Shown piece by piece: positions 7,567 to 17,400 of a stretch of 64,000 nucleotides of DNA (positions within the stretch are counted from its first letter, which is position 1; each line of letters opens with the position of its first letter). Source of the stretch: DATKRB01 sp963794215 (GTDB lineage: Bacteria; Actinomycetota; Acidimicrobiia; Acidimicrobiales; RAAP-2); the NCBI GenBank assembly GCA_963794215.1, contig CAWCCQ010000002.1, positions 496,001 through 560,000 of the forward strand. Reading direction: 5' to 3'. Below the pieces are notes generated by a model. It had not been told where the DNA came from, did no database searches, and saw only the letters and a list, made by a program, of their open reading frames with translations. A program made the translations under genes and the position numbers.

Positions 7567-8646
7567 TCAGAGGCCTCCTGGTCCCAACGGCGCCAAGGCC
7601 CGCAGGGTACCTTCGCCGCTCCAGGCGTAGACGAGCTGGTGGCGCTGATCGTCACAGCACAGCTCGACCCGACCCTCGACGCTGGTCAACAGGTCAAGAA
7701 GGTGGTCGGCCCGCAGCGTCACCGGCTCGCGCACCCACCCCTCGAAGGGAACCGACACGAACGCCCCGGTCTCGTCCCACCCTTCTACGCATGCCCGGGT
7801 GCCCGGACACAGCCGCACTCTGGACCCGTCGAGCAGACGCACGATCGCCGATCTCAGGACTCGGCCGTCCTCCACCACCACGATCGGTTGCGCCCGATCG
7901 GTCAGGGCTGGCCGAAGATCGGGCGCCGGGGTGTCGAGCGTGACGGACTCGACCACCAGCATGTCGGGTCCGGCGAAGGCCACCATCCGCGCCAGGGGGG
8001 CGCCATCGGCCCGGTGGTCGAGCTCGAGCATCACCTCGTCGGGCCCGAAGGCACGTGCCGCCCGGAAGACCCGGCCAGGGACCACGGAGGGTTGCCCCAG
8101 GGTCGCATCGAGCAGGGGGACCACGCCGAGCTGTTGGGGGCTGCTCGTTCCCGCCCACCCGTCGGGCGAGATCACGACGCCGTCAAGTACCCCGGGAGCG
8201 CCCTCGGTGGTGATGCGGGCCAGCATGCCCACGTGCTCGGGTCGAATCGAGACGTGTGACCGAGATCGGCCAAGCCGCGAGGTCAGCAGGTCGGGCCCGG
8301 TGGTCGGCCGTCGCGGACCAGGCACGGCTACCGAAAAGCCCACCCCGTCGAGCCGGACGGTATCGGCCACCACCCAGACGTGGCACTCGCGACCGTATGA
8401 CGCGGCCTCTTCGAGGACCGAGCGGTCGACGTCGATCGGGGCGAGCACCCCCCGGGCCGACGTGCCCACCATGACCACCACCGAACACCACTCGTCGCCG
8501 TCCCGCCCGCCCCCGACGAGGAGGGCGTTGGAGCGGCTCCGGAGGGACGCCTCGGGCGCGCCGAGCGCGCTGAGGACGGCGACGGCGCGCAGCAACTCAT
8601 CGCTGGAGACGACGACGCCCGGTTCGGCCTGTTCGACGAAGGTCAC
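7567..8646 (-). CDS. Hypothetical protein with DNA sliding-clamp-like (DnaN-like) features
   Basis: A 359-residue soluble protein. I see no catalytic motif. Three stretches recall the beta clamp: VVPGRVFRAARAFGPDEV near residue 200 resembles the domain-2 helix IVPARAL-x-E-L; LVVESVTLDTPAPDLRPAL near 240 sits where the clamp has SRLIEGxFPDY; and VTLRADHLLDLLTSVEGRVE at about 310-330 followed by LVYAWSGEGTLRALAPLG resembles the clamp C-terminus (YLLDAL ... MP). Length is close to that of DnaN (360-380), but the clamp consensus is poorly kept, so this is a divergent paralogue at best. The start is GTG at 8646. It ends about 50 bases from the convergent sigma-fusion gene. Confidence 0.5.
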   Translation of the reverse strand: MTFVEQAEPGVVVSSDELLRAVAVLSALGAPEASLRSRSNALLVGGGRDGDEWCSVVVMVGTSARGVLAPIDVDRSVLEEAASYGRECHVWVVADTVRLDGVGFSVAVPGPRRPTTGPDLLTSRLGRSRSHVSIRPEHVGMLARITTEGAPGVLDGVVISPDGWAGTSSPQQLGVVPLLDATLGQPSVVPGRVFRAARAFGPDEVMLELDHRADGAPLARMVAFAGPDMLVVESVTLDTPAPDLRPALTDRAQPIVVVEDGRVLRSAIVRLLDGSRVRLCPGTRACVEGWDETGAFVSVPFEGWVREPVTLRADHLLDLLTSVEGRVELCCDDQRHQLVYAWSGEGTLRALAPLGPGGL

Positions 8647-8736
8647 GATGCTGGTCCGCCATTTCTGCTTGCTCGCGTTGTGGTCGGTCCCCTTCGAGAC
8701 AAACGCTACGCAGTGCCCGACAAAGATGGTTCAAAC

Positions 8737-8786
8737 GGCATCGCCCATCGGCATGCGTCACGCGGCTCGACCCGACGGGCGATGCC
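8737..8786. promoter_or_regulatory. Spaced 10-bp inverted repeat in a divergent promoter region
   Basis: GGCATCGCCC (8737-8746) and its exact reverse complement GGGCGATGCC (8777-8786) lie 30 bases apart in the 168-bp gap between the clamp-like gene and the divergent glycosyltransferase. This could be an operator pair or a long hairpin in the leader of the glycosyltransferase mRNA. Confidence 0.35.
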
Positions 8787-8814
8787 CGGACCGAGCGCCC
8801 ACTAGATTCCCGAC

Positions 8815-10695
8815 GTGGTCGAGGTGCGCCCGCCGAGCTCGTGGCCGGCTCCTGAGCCCCAGACCCGTGTGCTGTTCGCGCCCCGCGATGTACCGCCTCT
8901 CGGGCCCGACGCCGCCGGGGACGTGCCCCGTTACCGGCAATGGGTCGCCGATCGTCGCTCGGACCAGCGACGGACAGTCGAGCCTCGACCCCAGGCGCCG
9001 GATGCCGCACCGACGGTCACGTTCTTGGTGGTGGCGTCGAGCAGCGAGTGGCGCGCCCTGTGGACCACGCTCGGCACGCTGCGGGCCCAGACCAGCAGCG
9101 CCTGGTCGGCCGCCGTAGGGCTGGTCCAGGGACCCGGTCAGGGACCGATGACCCGTCTGGCGCGCGCCGGGGCGGCCACCCGATGGAGGTCCTGGCGCAC
9201 CGGACCCCGCTGGCAATGGCGGGCTTTCTCGCCAGGCACCACCTCTGCCGATGTGCTGAGGTCCTTGTTCGACGCAGCGCGCACCGATGCGGTGGCGCTG
9301 CTCGAACCCGGGGATGAGCTCGAGCGCGACGCTGTGAGCCTGCTGTCGGCCGCGCTGCGCACCGTCGACCTCGTCTATGCCGATGAGGACGAGATCGATC
9401 GCAGCGGAGGGCTATGGCGACCCCGGCTCAAGCCCGGATGGTCGCCCGAGCTTCTGCTATCGGCCCCCTACCTCGGACGTCCCATGGCCGTTCGAACCGA
9501 CCTGGTCCGAGCGAGCGGCGCCTTCGGGCCCGAATCGATCGACGACCCCGAACACGATCTCATGCTCCGGGTGACCGAACGGACGGGCGCCATCGCCCAT
9601 CTTCCCGAGGTCCTGTGCCACCGCCCGAGCGTCGAGGGGCCACCGGAGCGACGCCCCGGGGGGCGCGACGTGTCGGGACCAGGCTCGCCACCGGTCGACG
9701 GACGCGCTGCGGTCGGCCGCACGGTGGAGCGCAGAACGGTGGTGGGCGCTGCGCTCGCCCGACGTGGGGAGAACGCTGACGTGGAGCCCGGGCCGCTCCC
9801 CCGGACCTCGCGGGTCCGACGCACCCCACCGGCGGGCACGACGGTGAGCGTCATCGTGCCCTTTCGGGACCAGCCCCAATTCCTGCGCGCCTGTGTCGAC
9901 TCGCTCTTCGCCACGGCCAGCGAACGGATCGATCTGCAGCTCCTGCTCGTGGACAACGGGTCGACCGATCCCGAGACGCTCAGCCTGGTCGAGCGGTTGC
10001 ACAGACGGCACGAGGTGGAAGTCGTGCACGATCCCCGCCCGTTCAATTGGGCGGCGATCAACAACGCCGCCGCCCAATTGGCCTCGGCGCAGGTCTTGGT
10101 GTTCCTCAACAACGACATCGAGGCGCTCCACCCGGGGTGGCTCGATGCCCTGGTCGCTCAGGCCCTCCGGCCCGACGTGGGGGTGGTCGGCGCCCGGCTG
10201 CTCTACCCCGACCGTCGGGTCCAGCACGTCGGCATGGTCGTCGGGCTCGGCGGAGCCGCCGGTCATGTGCTGGTCGGACTGGGACCGGATGAACCCGGCT
10301 ACCTCGGTCAGGCGGTGCTGGCCCGCGAGTGCTCGGCGGTGACCGGCGCCTGCCTCGCCACCCGTCGATCGGTCTTCGAGGCCCTCGGGGGCTTCGACGA
10401 GGAGCTGGGGCTCGACCTCAACGACGTGGACTACTGCCTCCGGGCCGGGCAACGGGATCTCCGGGTACTGGTCGAGCCGGCGGCCGAGCTCATCCACCAC
10501 GAGTCACCCAGCCGCGGGACCTCGGGGAGCGCGGACAACATCCGCCGCTTCGTCGAACGGTGGGAGACGCTCCTCTTGGAAGGCGATCCCTACCTGAATC
10601 CAAATCTCACTCGGGTCAACGGCTCCTGCGCGTTGCGGGGCCCGGACGAACAAGGATGGTGGCTGCGATGGCGATCGACCCTACCGAGCTGGTAA
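8815..10695 (+). CDS. Two-domain GT2 family glycosyltransferase
   Basis: A 626-residue cytoplasmic glycosyltransferase for surface glycan assembly. Residues about 65-275 form a degenerate GT2-like domain (VTFLVVASSSEWRALWTTL, VYADEDEIDRSGGLWRPRLK). A low-complexity Arg/Gly linker follows. A complete GT2 domain begins at about 343 (TVSVIVPFRDQPQFLRAC) with LLVDNGSTD, the metal-site region VFLNNDIEALHPGW near 431, GACLATRRSVFEALGGFDEE, and DVDYCLRAGQRD near 538. The VYADEDE plus NNDIE pairing is typical of rhamnan or galactan-type two-domain transferases. The start is GTG 8815. The 3' end overlaps the next gene. It opens the plus-strand polysaccharide run. Confidence 0.85.
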   Translation: MVEVRPPSSWPAPEPQTRVLFAPRDVPPLGPDAAGDVPRYRQWVADRRSDQRRTVEPRPQAPDAAPTVTFLVVASSSEWRALWTTLGTLRAQTSSAWSAAVGLVQGPGQGPMTRLARAGAATRWRSWRTGPRWQWRAFSPGTTSADVLRSLFDAARTDAVALLEPGDELERDAVSLLSAALRTVDLVYADEDEIDRSGGLWRPRLKPGWSPELLLSAPYLGRPMAVRTDLVRASGAFGPESIDDPEHDLMLRVTERTGAIAHLPEVLCHRPSVEGPPERRPGGRDVSGPGSPPVDGRAAVGRTVERRTVVGAALARRGENADVEPGPLPRTSRVRRTPPAGTTVSVIVPFRDQPQFLRACVDSLFATASERIDLQLLLVDNGSTDPETLSLVERLHRRHEVEVVHDPRPFNWAAINNAAAQLASAQVLVFLNNDIEALHPGWLDALVAQALRPDVGVVGARLLYPDRRVQHVGMVVGLGGAAGHVLVGLGPDEPGYLGQAVLARECSAVTGACLATRRSVFEALGGFDEELGLDLNDVDYCLRAGQRDLRVLVEPAAELIHHESPSRGTSGSADNIRRFVERWETLLLEGDPYLNPNLTRVNGSCALRGPDEQGWWLRWRSTLPSW

Positions 10696-11168
10696 GAGCT
10701 GTGTCCGATGGGGCGCACGAGCCCCCCGGCCCTGCTCCTGCATTGCTGCGCCACCCTGTACGATCTTCGACTCGCACCCCTGCTCTTCGCGAGGGCGATG
10801 CGCTCCGCAACGTGCACCGCGAGTGGGCCGCGCTCGCAACGGGCGCCCACCCGACCGCCGACTCCGAACCCGGCCTCGACGCGGACCTGGGACCGACCCA
10901 ACAGATCGTCCTTGGTGGCCGGCGGTTGGCCGGTCGCATCGCCCGCAGGCTTGGAGCTCCCGCGCGCAGCGACCAGATAGCGGTGCTTGCGAGGGTGGTG
11001 CAGGCCCTCGACGCCGTGGCGTCACGCTGCGACGAGCTGGCCAACCGACTCGACGACCTCGAGGCTGCGGTGGAGGAAATCGTCCGGGTGGCGAGCGAGG
11101 ATCTGGTCCAGATACGCGCAGCGGTGACCACCGCGCAGAAGCGGACAGTCCCCGACCCGGATGAGTGA
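10668..11168 (+). CDS. Small coiled-coil protein between glycosyltransferase genes
   Basis: About 166 residues of unknown function. The first part is Pro/Arg-rich; residues from about 110 form a probable coiled coil with heptad-like spacing (VVQALDAVASRCDELANRLDD, then DLEAAVEEIVRVASEDLVQ). No signal peptide or catalytic motif is visible. The ATG at 10668 is chosen, with another in frame at 10656; either overlaps the end of the upstream glycosyltransferase, and its stop overlaps the next start by eight bases, so all three are likely translated together. A protein of similar shape occupies the equivalent place in the minus-strand cluster (29618-30029), suggesting a scaffold or length-sensing role; that is inference. 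Confidence 0.6.
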   Translation: MAIDPTELVRAVSDGAHEPPGPAPALLRHPVRSSTRTPALREGDALRNVHREWAALATGAHPTADSEPGLDADLGPTQQIVLGGRRLAGRIARRLGAPARSDQIAVLARVVQALDAVASRCDELANRLDDLEAAVEEIVRVASEDLVQIRAAVTTAQKRTVPDPDE

Positions 11169-12224
11169 GCCGGCGGGCGGGCGTGTCCTGGTCCTGAGCA
11201 GGACCTGGTGGCTCCCTCGATCCGAGTCCGCGTTTGTCCTTCGAACCCTGTCCGGGGCGCTCTCGCGGCATGTGACCGTCGATGTGCTGACGCCCGGACC
11301 GGAGAGCTCGACGATTGCCGACGGGCTCTTCGACGTGCGAACCCTTGGCGGCGTGGGAACTGCGGCCAGCTGGCCTCGACCATTCGACGTGTCACCAGAG
11401 GAGGTTCGTGGCTCGATCGCCGAGCGTCCGGTCGCCGCCCTGGTGGAGGCAGGGGACGGATTTGCCCTCGAGCTTCTGGCCCGTCACGAGCCGGAGCTTC
11501 CGACCATCCTCGTCGGCGTCGATCCGGACGAAGCGGCCGCTGCCCTTTCCGCCAGCACCGGAGGGAAGCCACCGAGGTCAGTCGGCCTCTCCCCGCTGGA
11601 CGTCGGTCTTCACGTACCGGTCAACCCACTGGCCGCTCAACGTCCTCACAACGGATTCGGCTTCACCGACTACTTGCTCGTCCTCACCGATCGCCCTCAG
11701 TGCGACCTCCACGTCAACAGCTGCCACGGACAGCGAGGTAGGCCCCACGCCACTGGCGGCGTGGTTGATCGCCCGATTTCCGAGCAAGTACGTCGTCGTC
11801 GTCGAGAATGCGATGGCCTCGGCCTGGCACTACCGATCTCTACGCGGGTCGATCCGTGTCGACACGCGGACTGACCTCTGGCGCTTGATGGCCCACGCCA
11901 GGGCGACCATCGACCTGGCCCCAGGGAAGCTTCTCGCCCGAGAGTGCGTGGAATCGCTTCGATTCGGGACACCTATCGTGGTGCCCAAGGGCACCGTAGG
12001 CGCCCTACATGCCGAGGCCGGCGGAGGACTCTGGTTCGGCGACGAGGCCGAACTGATCGGCTGCGTCGATGCTCTGTCAGAATCCGTCGATCCGCACGAC
12101 GCTCGGGAGACAGGCGCAGGCGCACGCGGACTCGACGTATGGCGATCCCGACCGATTCATCGCGCGTGTAGCGTTCGCACTGGCCGCGGTGGGTCACCCC
12201 TCGACCGAGCAGGGTCGATCGTGA
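11161..12224 (+). pseudogene. GT-B type glycosyltransferase, two frame breaks
   Basis: The frame opening at 11161 (MSEPAGGRVLVLSRTWWLPR) switches near 11720 and again near 12110; joined, the parts give about 354 residues ending at the TGA 12222-12224. The C-terminal half has the donor-site features of retaining GT-B enzymes: LWRLMAHARATIDLAPGKLL, ARECVESLRFGTPIVVP with the conserved Glu, and GGGLWFGDEAELIGCVDAL. Both switches are by one base in the same direction. The product would add a sugar in the same pathway as the two-domain GT2 upstream. It is either inactive or misassembled. The ATG overlaps the preceding stop. Confidence 0.65.
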
Positions 12225-12312
12225 TTAAGGCGAACCCACAATCGCGACTGGGTCCGATGCGATAATCTCGGCGGCTCGGTCACGAGTTGACCATCACCCT
12301 TAGTTACCACCC

Positions 12313-14198
12313 ATGACACGTCGCGCCACCTCACTCCGCCGAATCTGGAAACGCGCAGATTCACCCATCCGGAGCGACTCAACGGTCGAGCGCCATGTGC
12401 GTCCTCGCTCGAAAGCGATCTTCGCCATCGTCGCAGTGATCGTCACCTTGACCACGCTGGTTGTCGTACTTCCGCCTTCTCGTACACAAGGTCTGGCGTC
12501 GGCAAGCACGACTCCAGAGGCGCAAATTCGTGCCGCGGAGTACTTCGGAGACGGCAACCCGTTCAACGTTTGGAACAGTGACCTCTCAGGTGCTCAAGCT
12601 GCGTTCCTCCAGATGAAGGCGGAGGGGTTCAACGCGGTGGCACTTGTCGTTCCTTGGGGAGAATTCCAGACTGGGGTCACTCCACCTCGCTACAACTCGG
12701 GTGCCTTCGAGCGCCTTCGCGACCTCGTGGCAGTCGCAGCGAAAGTCCATCTGCAGGTTATCCTGCGCCTGAGTTATCAATTCGATGTCGATCCCAATGA
12801 TCAGCTAGCTTTCAGCCGCTTCGAGTCGGTTTTCGCCGGCGGCGCAGTGTATGCCGCGTGGCTCGAGTACATCAGCCGAGTCCATCAGGCTGTCGCGGGG
12901 TTCCATAATGTGGACGAATTGCCTACCTGGCCTGGGAGGACTTTTGGCTCCCCGTAGGGTTGGCTCAGGGTGCATCGAGCACGGCGGCTCGCCTTCAACT
13001 GGCCACGGTCAGCGGATTTCGATCGTGGCTCCGGTCCACCCACTCGCTGGCCAAGATCTCCAAACTCTACGGCACCGTGTTCCGAAGCTGGCACGAAGTC
13101 CCGACGCCTAGCTTTTCCGCACCGGCCTTCAGTCTCATGTACCAGTTCGACGATTGGTACCTTGTCCATCGGCTCTACGATCCAGCCGCAGCCAGGTTCC
13201 CAGGACTGAATCTTGAGGCCCGTGTCGACATTGACCCGGTGTACGACGGGTCAACCGTGATCGGCTCGTATTCGCATGCGGACACCTTCAAGCTCCCTAA
13301 AACGTCCTTCATCGGCATGTACTACTCCCCATACATGGGAGATTCCTCGTCGAGCCTTACCGAGACCGCGTCTCAGGCGACGGCTGGCCTTCAGAGCACG
13401 CTTGCAAGTATGCACCGTGCTCAGGCGGTCGATCGCTCTTCATCTTCGAATTCGAGATCACGAGTAATAGCCCGGCGGTGACATCGGATCCCGAGTTGTC
13501 AGCTGCACAGATCCCGGTGTTCATTGAGCAGAGCGAATCACTCCTCCGTGCTTATGCCTCGGGCTATGCCCTTTGGACCTATCACGACTACAACCTCAGC
13601 CCCATCTACAACCCTTCCTTCGTCCTTGGAGCCGCCGGCTGGTCCATGGCCGGGGGAGCGCGTGTGCAAGACAGTGTGAGCATCGGGAGCTCTGCGAGCC
13701 TGGTGCCGGGATCGACCATCAGCCAGTCGTTCCCAGTCGGAGATTCTCAGCCCTGCGAGTTCGGCCCGCGACCTGGTCGTGAAGCTCGACCGCCACATCG
13801 ACGTCCCCGGGCGCGACGCTGGCGATCACCGCAGGCAGCGCGCCGGCGCATGTGATCGCCATTGATGACGACGGGAGTCCACACAGCTACCAGGTGGACA
13901 TCCCGCTGTCGGACGTAATCTCGGCGCCCGAAACGTCAATTTGACGCTCACCACTACGGCAAACGTGGCCGTCACCGACGTGCAGGCGTTTGCGTTTACC
14001 CAGGTCGGCGACGTCTACACCACCGGCGGAAGCCCCGGGGTTGCCGCCGCGCCGCTGCGAGCGCTGAACCAAGAACTGGCCTCCGGCTAGTCCTCCGATA
14101 CCCAACGCGAGGGACTGGGCGTCTTGGAGGTTCCCGGTGGGCAGCCGTGGCAGGTCCTGCATGTCGTCGAGATTGCTGGTCCTGGAATAGCCTTGTGA
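12313..14198 (+). pseudogene. Membrane-anchored or secreted TIM-barrel glycoside hydrolase, several frame breaks
   Basis: It begins with a basic stretch and a membrane segment (AIFAIVAVIVTLTTLVVVLP, residues about 36-56), then a (beta/alpha)8-like domain: GFNAVALVVPWGEFQ, LQVILRLSYQFDVDPND, LMYQFDDWYLVHRLYD, FIGMYYSPYMGDSSSS, and LFIFEFEITSNSPAV, whose Glu may be catalytic. A beta-sandwich-like tail follows (YNPSFVLGAAGWSMAGGARV). The frame changes near 12940, 13440, 13740, 13810 and 13915, and an in-frame TAG stands at 14088-14090, after which coding-like sequence (EVPGGQPWQVLHVVEIAGPG) runs to 14198. It resembles the hydrolases kept in exopolysaccharide loci to trim or release polymer (GH5/GH39/GH42-like); the exact family is unsure. 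Confidence 0.6.
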
Positions 14199-14199
14199 C

Positions 14200-17100
14200 G
14201 TGGCTGGAAACACTCAGGGACTGGGTCGTCACCCCGTGAATGCCGATCCGGCAATCGGGGTGGCATGGGCGCCGTCCTATGAGCACTTTCATCAGTACCT
14301 GTTTGCCGGGTCGTTGGTCGCCGGGCGGCGGGTCCTCGCCGTCGAGCACGTCCGGGGCGATGATGCCCTGTTGCTGGCCGCCAGAGCCGACGAGGTCGTC
14401 GTGGTGACTGGCGGGTCGGCCGCCCCAAAGGTCGCGATGACGCCGCACAACGTGACCTTCCTTCATGGTGACCTGCTCCACTTGAGCGAGAGTGCGACCG
14501 GCCGCTTCGACGTAGTGACGTGCTTCGACGCTCCCGGCAGCCCCTCTGATCTGTCCAAGTTGCTCGGCGAGACCGCTCGGGTGCTCGTCCCCGGCGGGAT
14601 CCTCTTCGTCTCCAGCCAGACCCTGTCTGCCGAAGAGCTGACCACGGTGGTGGCCGAACGATTCCCGCACCACTGCCTGTGGGGTCAGATCCCCGCGATC
14701 GGCTCGTTACTCACTCAGCTCGGCTCCGATGCCACTCACGCCGAGGTTGAAAGAGTCGTCCGCGAGGAAGTGCGATGGCGAACTGGAGTCAAGGTCGACG
14801 CCGACAAATACTTCGCGTCTTCCCTCCAGCCCCTCCCCCCACTCCCGTCGTACGCTGCCCTCGTTGACGCGAGCCACGAGCTGTTGCACGATTTGGAGAG
14901 GCAGTGCTTCGAAGCAATCGAGAGCGGCGAGAGCCTCCGGCGCCGATACGACGATGCCCTGGCCGCGCTCCGGGGGAGCAGAGAGCCAACGGGCGCCGCG
15001 AGGCGACGGCGGCAGTTGGCCGAAAGAGAGGCGAGGAGCGATGGCCGACGCCGAACTTTGGCGAGCACACCGCTCCGAGCTCGAGCGTTCGTTTTGGCCA
15101 CACACGCTAAGGAAACTCCAAACTGTCACGGACCGACTTCATGGGTCCCGACGACGTGGTGCTCTACGACCATTTGCGCAAGGACTTCGTCGGATCGCAC
15201 GCCGTCCCCGGGCTGCCCCTCAAGGTTCACCTCTCGCTTCTGAGGCAATGGCAACGCCGACGGTACCAACCGTACCGATGGCGCTCGAACCTGAGGCGAG
15301 CATCATTATCCCCGTTCACAACCAATGGACCCTGACGGCTGCTTGTCTTCGTTCGGTGGCGACTGACTTCTCGGCCGTAGGGTTCGAGGTCATCGTCGTC
15401 GATGATGCGTCCGCGGACGACACTGCTGAGCAACTTCGGCAAGTCACTGGCGTCAACGTCATTCGACTAGAGGACAACCAGGGGTTCGTTGGCGCCGTCA
15501 ATGCCGGCATCGCCGTAGCTCGTGGCCGATTCGTGGTTCTGCTCAACAACGACACCATCGTTCACGCAGGTTGGCTCGACTGCGCTCGTAGATACCGCCG
15601 AATCAGACCCCAACATTGGAGTGGTCGGGGCCAAGCTCGTCTACCCGGACGGTCGACTTCAAGAAGCAGGTGGTGTCATCTGGAGCGATGCTTCCGGCCA
15701 TAACTACGGTCGAGACCAGGACCCTGCCGACCCGGCCTACTGGGTCGTTCGGGACGTTGACTACTGTTCCGGCGCTTGCCTACTGGTGCGCCGAGAGCTA
15801 CTGACCACGGTCGGGGGCCTTAACCACGCTTTTCTCCCCGCATATTACGAGGACACCGATCTCTGCTTCGCCGCTCGTGAACACGGTTATCGGGTCGTTT
15901 ATCAGCCATCGGCGGTGGTCACTCACCTCGAGGGAGCCACCAACGGCACCGATGTAACGGCGGGCATCAAGCGTTACCAAGTAGTCAACCAGCGTCTCTT
16001 TCACCGAGAAGTGGGCTCAGGCACTTGAGCTACAGGCGGACCCGGCGACCGGCGCACCACGCCTCTCGGAGCTGAGGGCGAACCCCCGTCGGGCGAGCAC
16101 TTGTGATCGACCACCAGATTCCGATGCCCGATCACGATTCGGGCTGGTGTGGAATGCACGAGCTCACCCTCCTCCTGCGGGATCTGGGCTTCGGCGTGAC
16201 CTTCGTACCCCAGAACGGCGTCGTAATCCCCCGATACCGCGACACTCTGACCTCGCAGGGAATAGAGGTGCTGATAATTCCATCTCGACCTCGATCCGTA
16301 TCTGCATCAAGTAGCCAGCGAGCTCAAGATCGTCTGTGCTGTCACGCCCAACGGTGGCTTGGGCAAATCTGCCGATGATCCGGACCTTGGCACCAGAAGC
16401 TACCGTCGTCTACGACACCGTGGACCTCCACTTCGTAAACGAGCGGCGGCGAGCAGTCATCGAGGACGACAGAGGTGCCTCGCATAGCGCCGCCTTCCAT
16501 CACGACCTTGAGTTGACCTTGGCGCGCATGACCGACCAGACATGGGTCGTCTGGCCTGTCAGAGCAACAGGCGCTCTGGGTTGAGTAACCGAACTCCCGC
16601 GTCGCAGTAGTGCCTAATATCCACCGCGACGAACCCCCCGGACAGGCCTTCGAACACCGAGAGGGTCTCTTGTTCGTAGGAGGTTACGCACATCAGCCCA
16701 ATCGAGACGCCGCCCAATGGCTGGTCGAGGAAATCCTTCCACTGGTTCGGCGTGAAATCCCGAAGAAATCCCGCTCTACCTGGTGGGGAGCCATCCAACC
16801 GATGAGATCCGGGCGTTGAGCGGAGAGGGCGTCACCGTGCTGGGTTGGGTGCCAACCCTCGATGAGGTCTACCAGCGGGTTCGTCTCTTTGTCGCTCCCT
16901 TGCGGTACGGGGCTGGCATGAAGGGCAAGGTTGGCGAGGCCCTGCCCATGGGTTGCCCGTGGTCACGACCCCGATAGGTGCCTTAGGTATCGGCCTGCGG
17001 CACGGGGATGACGTCTTGATTGCCGAAGATGCCGAGGGGCTGGCACGCTCGATCATCGACGCCTACGAAGAGAATCCCAAGATGTGGAACCGTCTCTCGA

Positions 17101-17331
17101 CACAAGGTCGAGAGTCCATCTCGTTGCGGTACTCGCCTTCGAGCGTCCGGTACCGCGGCTCGCAGACACCCTTGCTGAGCTGGGCGTTCGTGACATCGTT
17201 CTCTGATCGGTCCGATTCCCCGGGCGACTTTGCCACCCCGGGTGGCTCGTGCGCTACCCCTATTGAAATACCTAGCTCACTGGCCCCTCCTACTCTACGA
17301 TGGGGTCACCGAGCATGTTCCGGAACCGTGA
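14200..17331 (+). pseudogene. Large methyltransferase - GT2 - GT4 fusion, many frame breaks
   Basis: Reassembled, this gives about 1040 residues. First comes a SAM methyltransferase-like domain (RVLAVEHVRGDDALLLAARA, FDVVTCFDAPGSPSDLSKL), then a charged linker. A GT2 domain follows (ASIIIPVHNQWTLTAACLRS, VVLLNNDTIVHAGWLD, VGAKLVYPDGRLQEAGG, YYEDTDLCFAAREHGYRV). Last is a GT4-type domain (MPDHDSGWCGMHELTLLL, VVYDTVDLHFVNERRR, GLLFVGGYAHQPNRDAAQWL, LFVAPLRYGAGMKGKVGEAL, VVTTPIGALGIGL). The frame changes near 14975, 15040, 15600, 16080, 16330, 16590, 16790, 16960 and 17150. A first stop is at 17204-17206, but coding-like sequence (LLKYLAHWPLLLYDGVTEHV) runs to the TGA at 17329-17331. The start is GTG 14200, one base after the preceding gene. 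Such three-part proteins build O-antigen-like chains. Confidence 0.65.
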
Positions 17332-17400
17332 ACTCCGCTTTGCGAGCAAGTGAGCATCCTTCGGCTCGGTCAGCGCAACCATGGAGGTGGTCTAACCCCG

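Noticed and set aside
17332..17400. Possible further coding sequence before the dehydrogenase
   Set aside because: The stretch is short, has a plausible ribosome-binding site for ATG 17401 and no coding pattern of its own.
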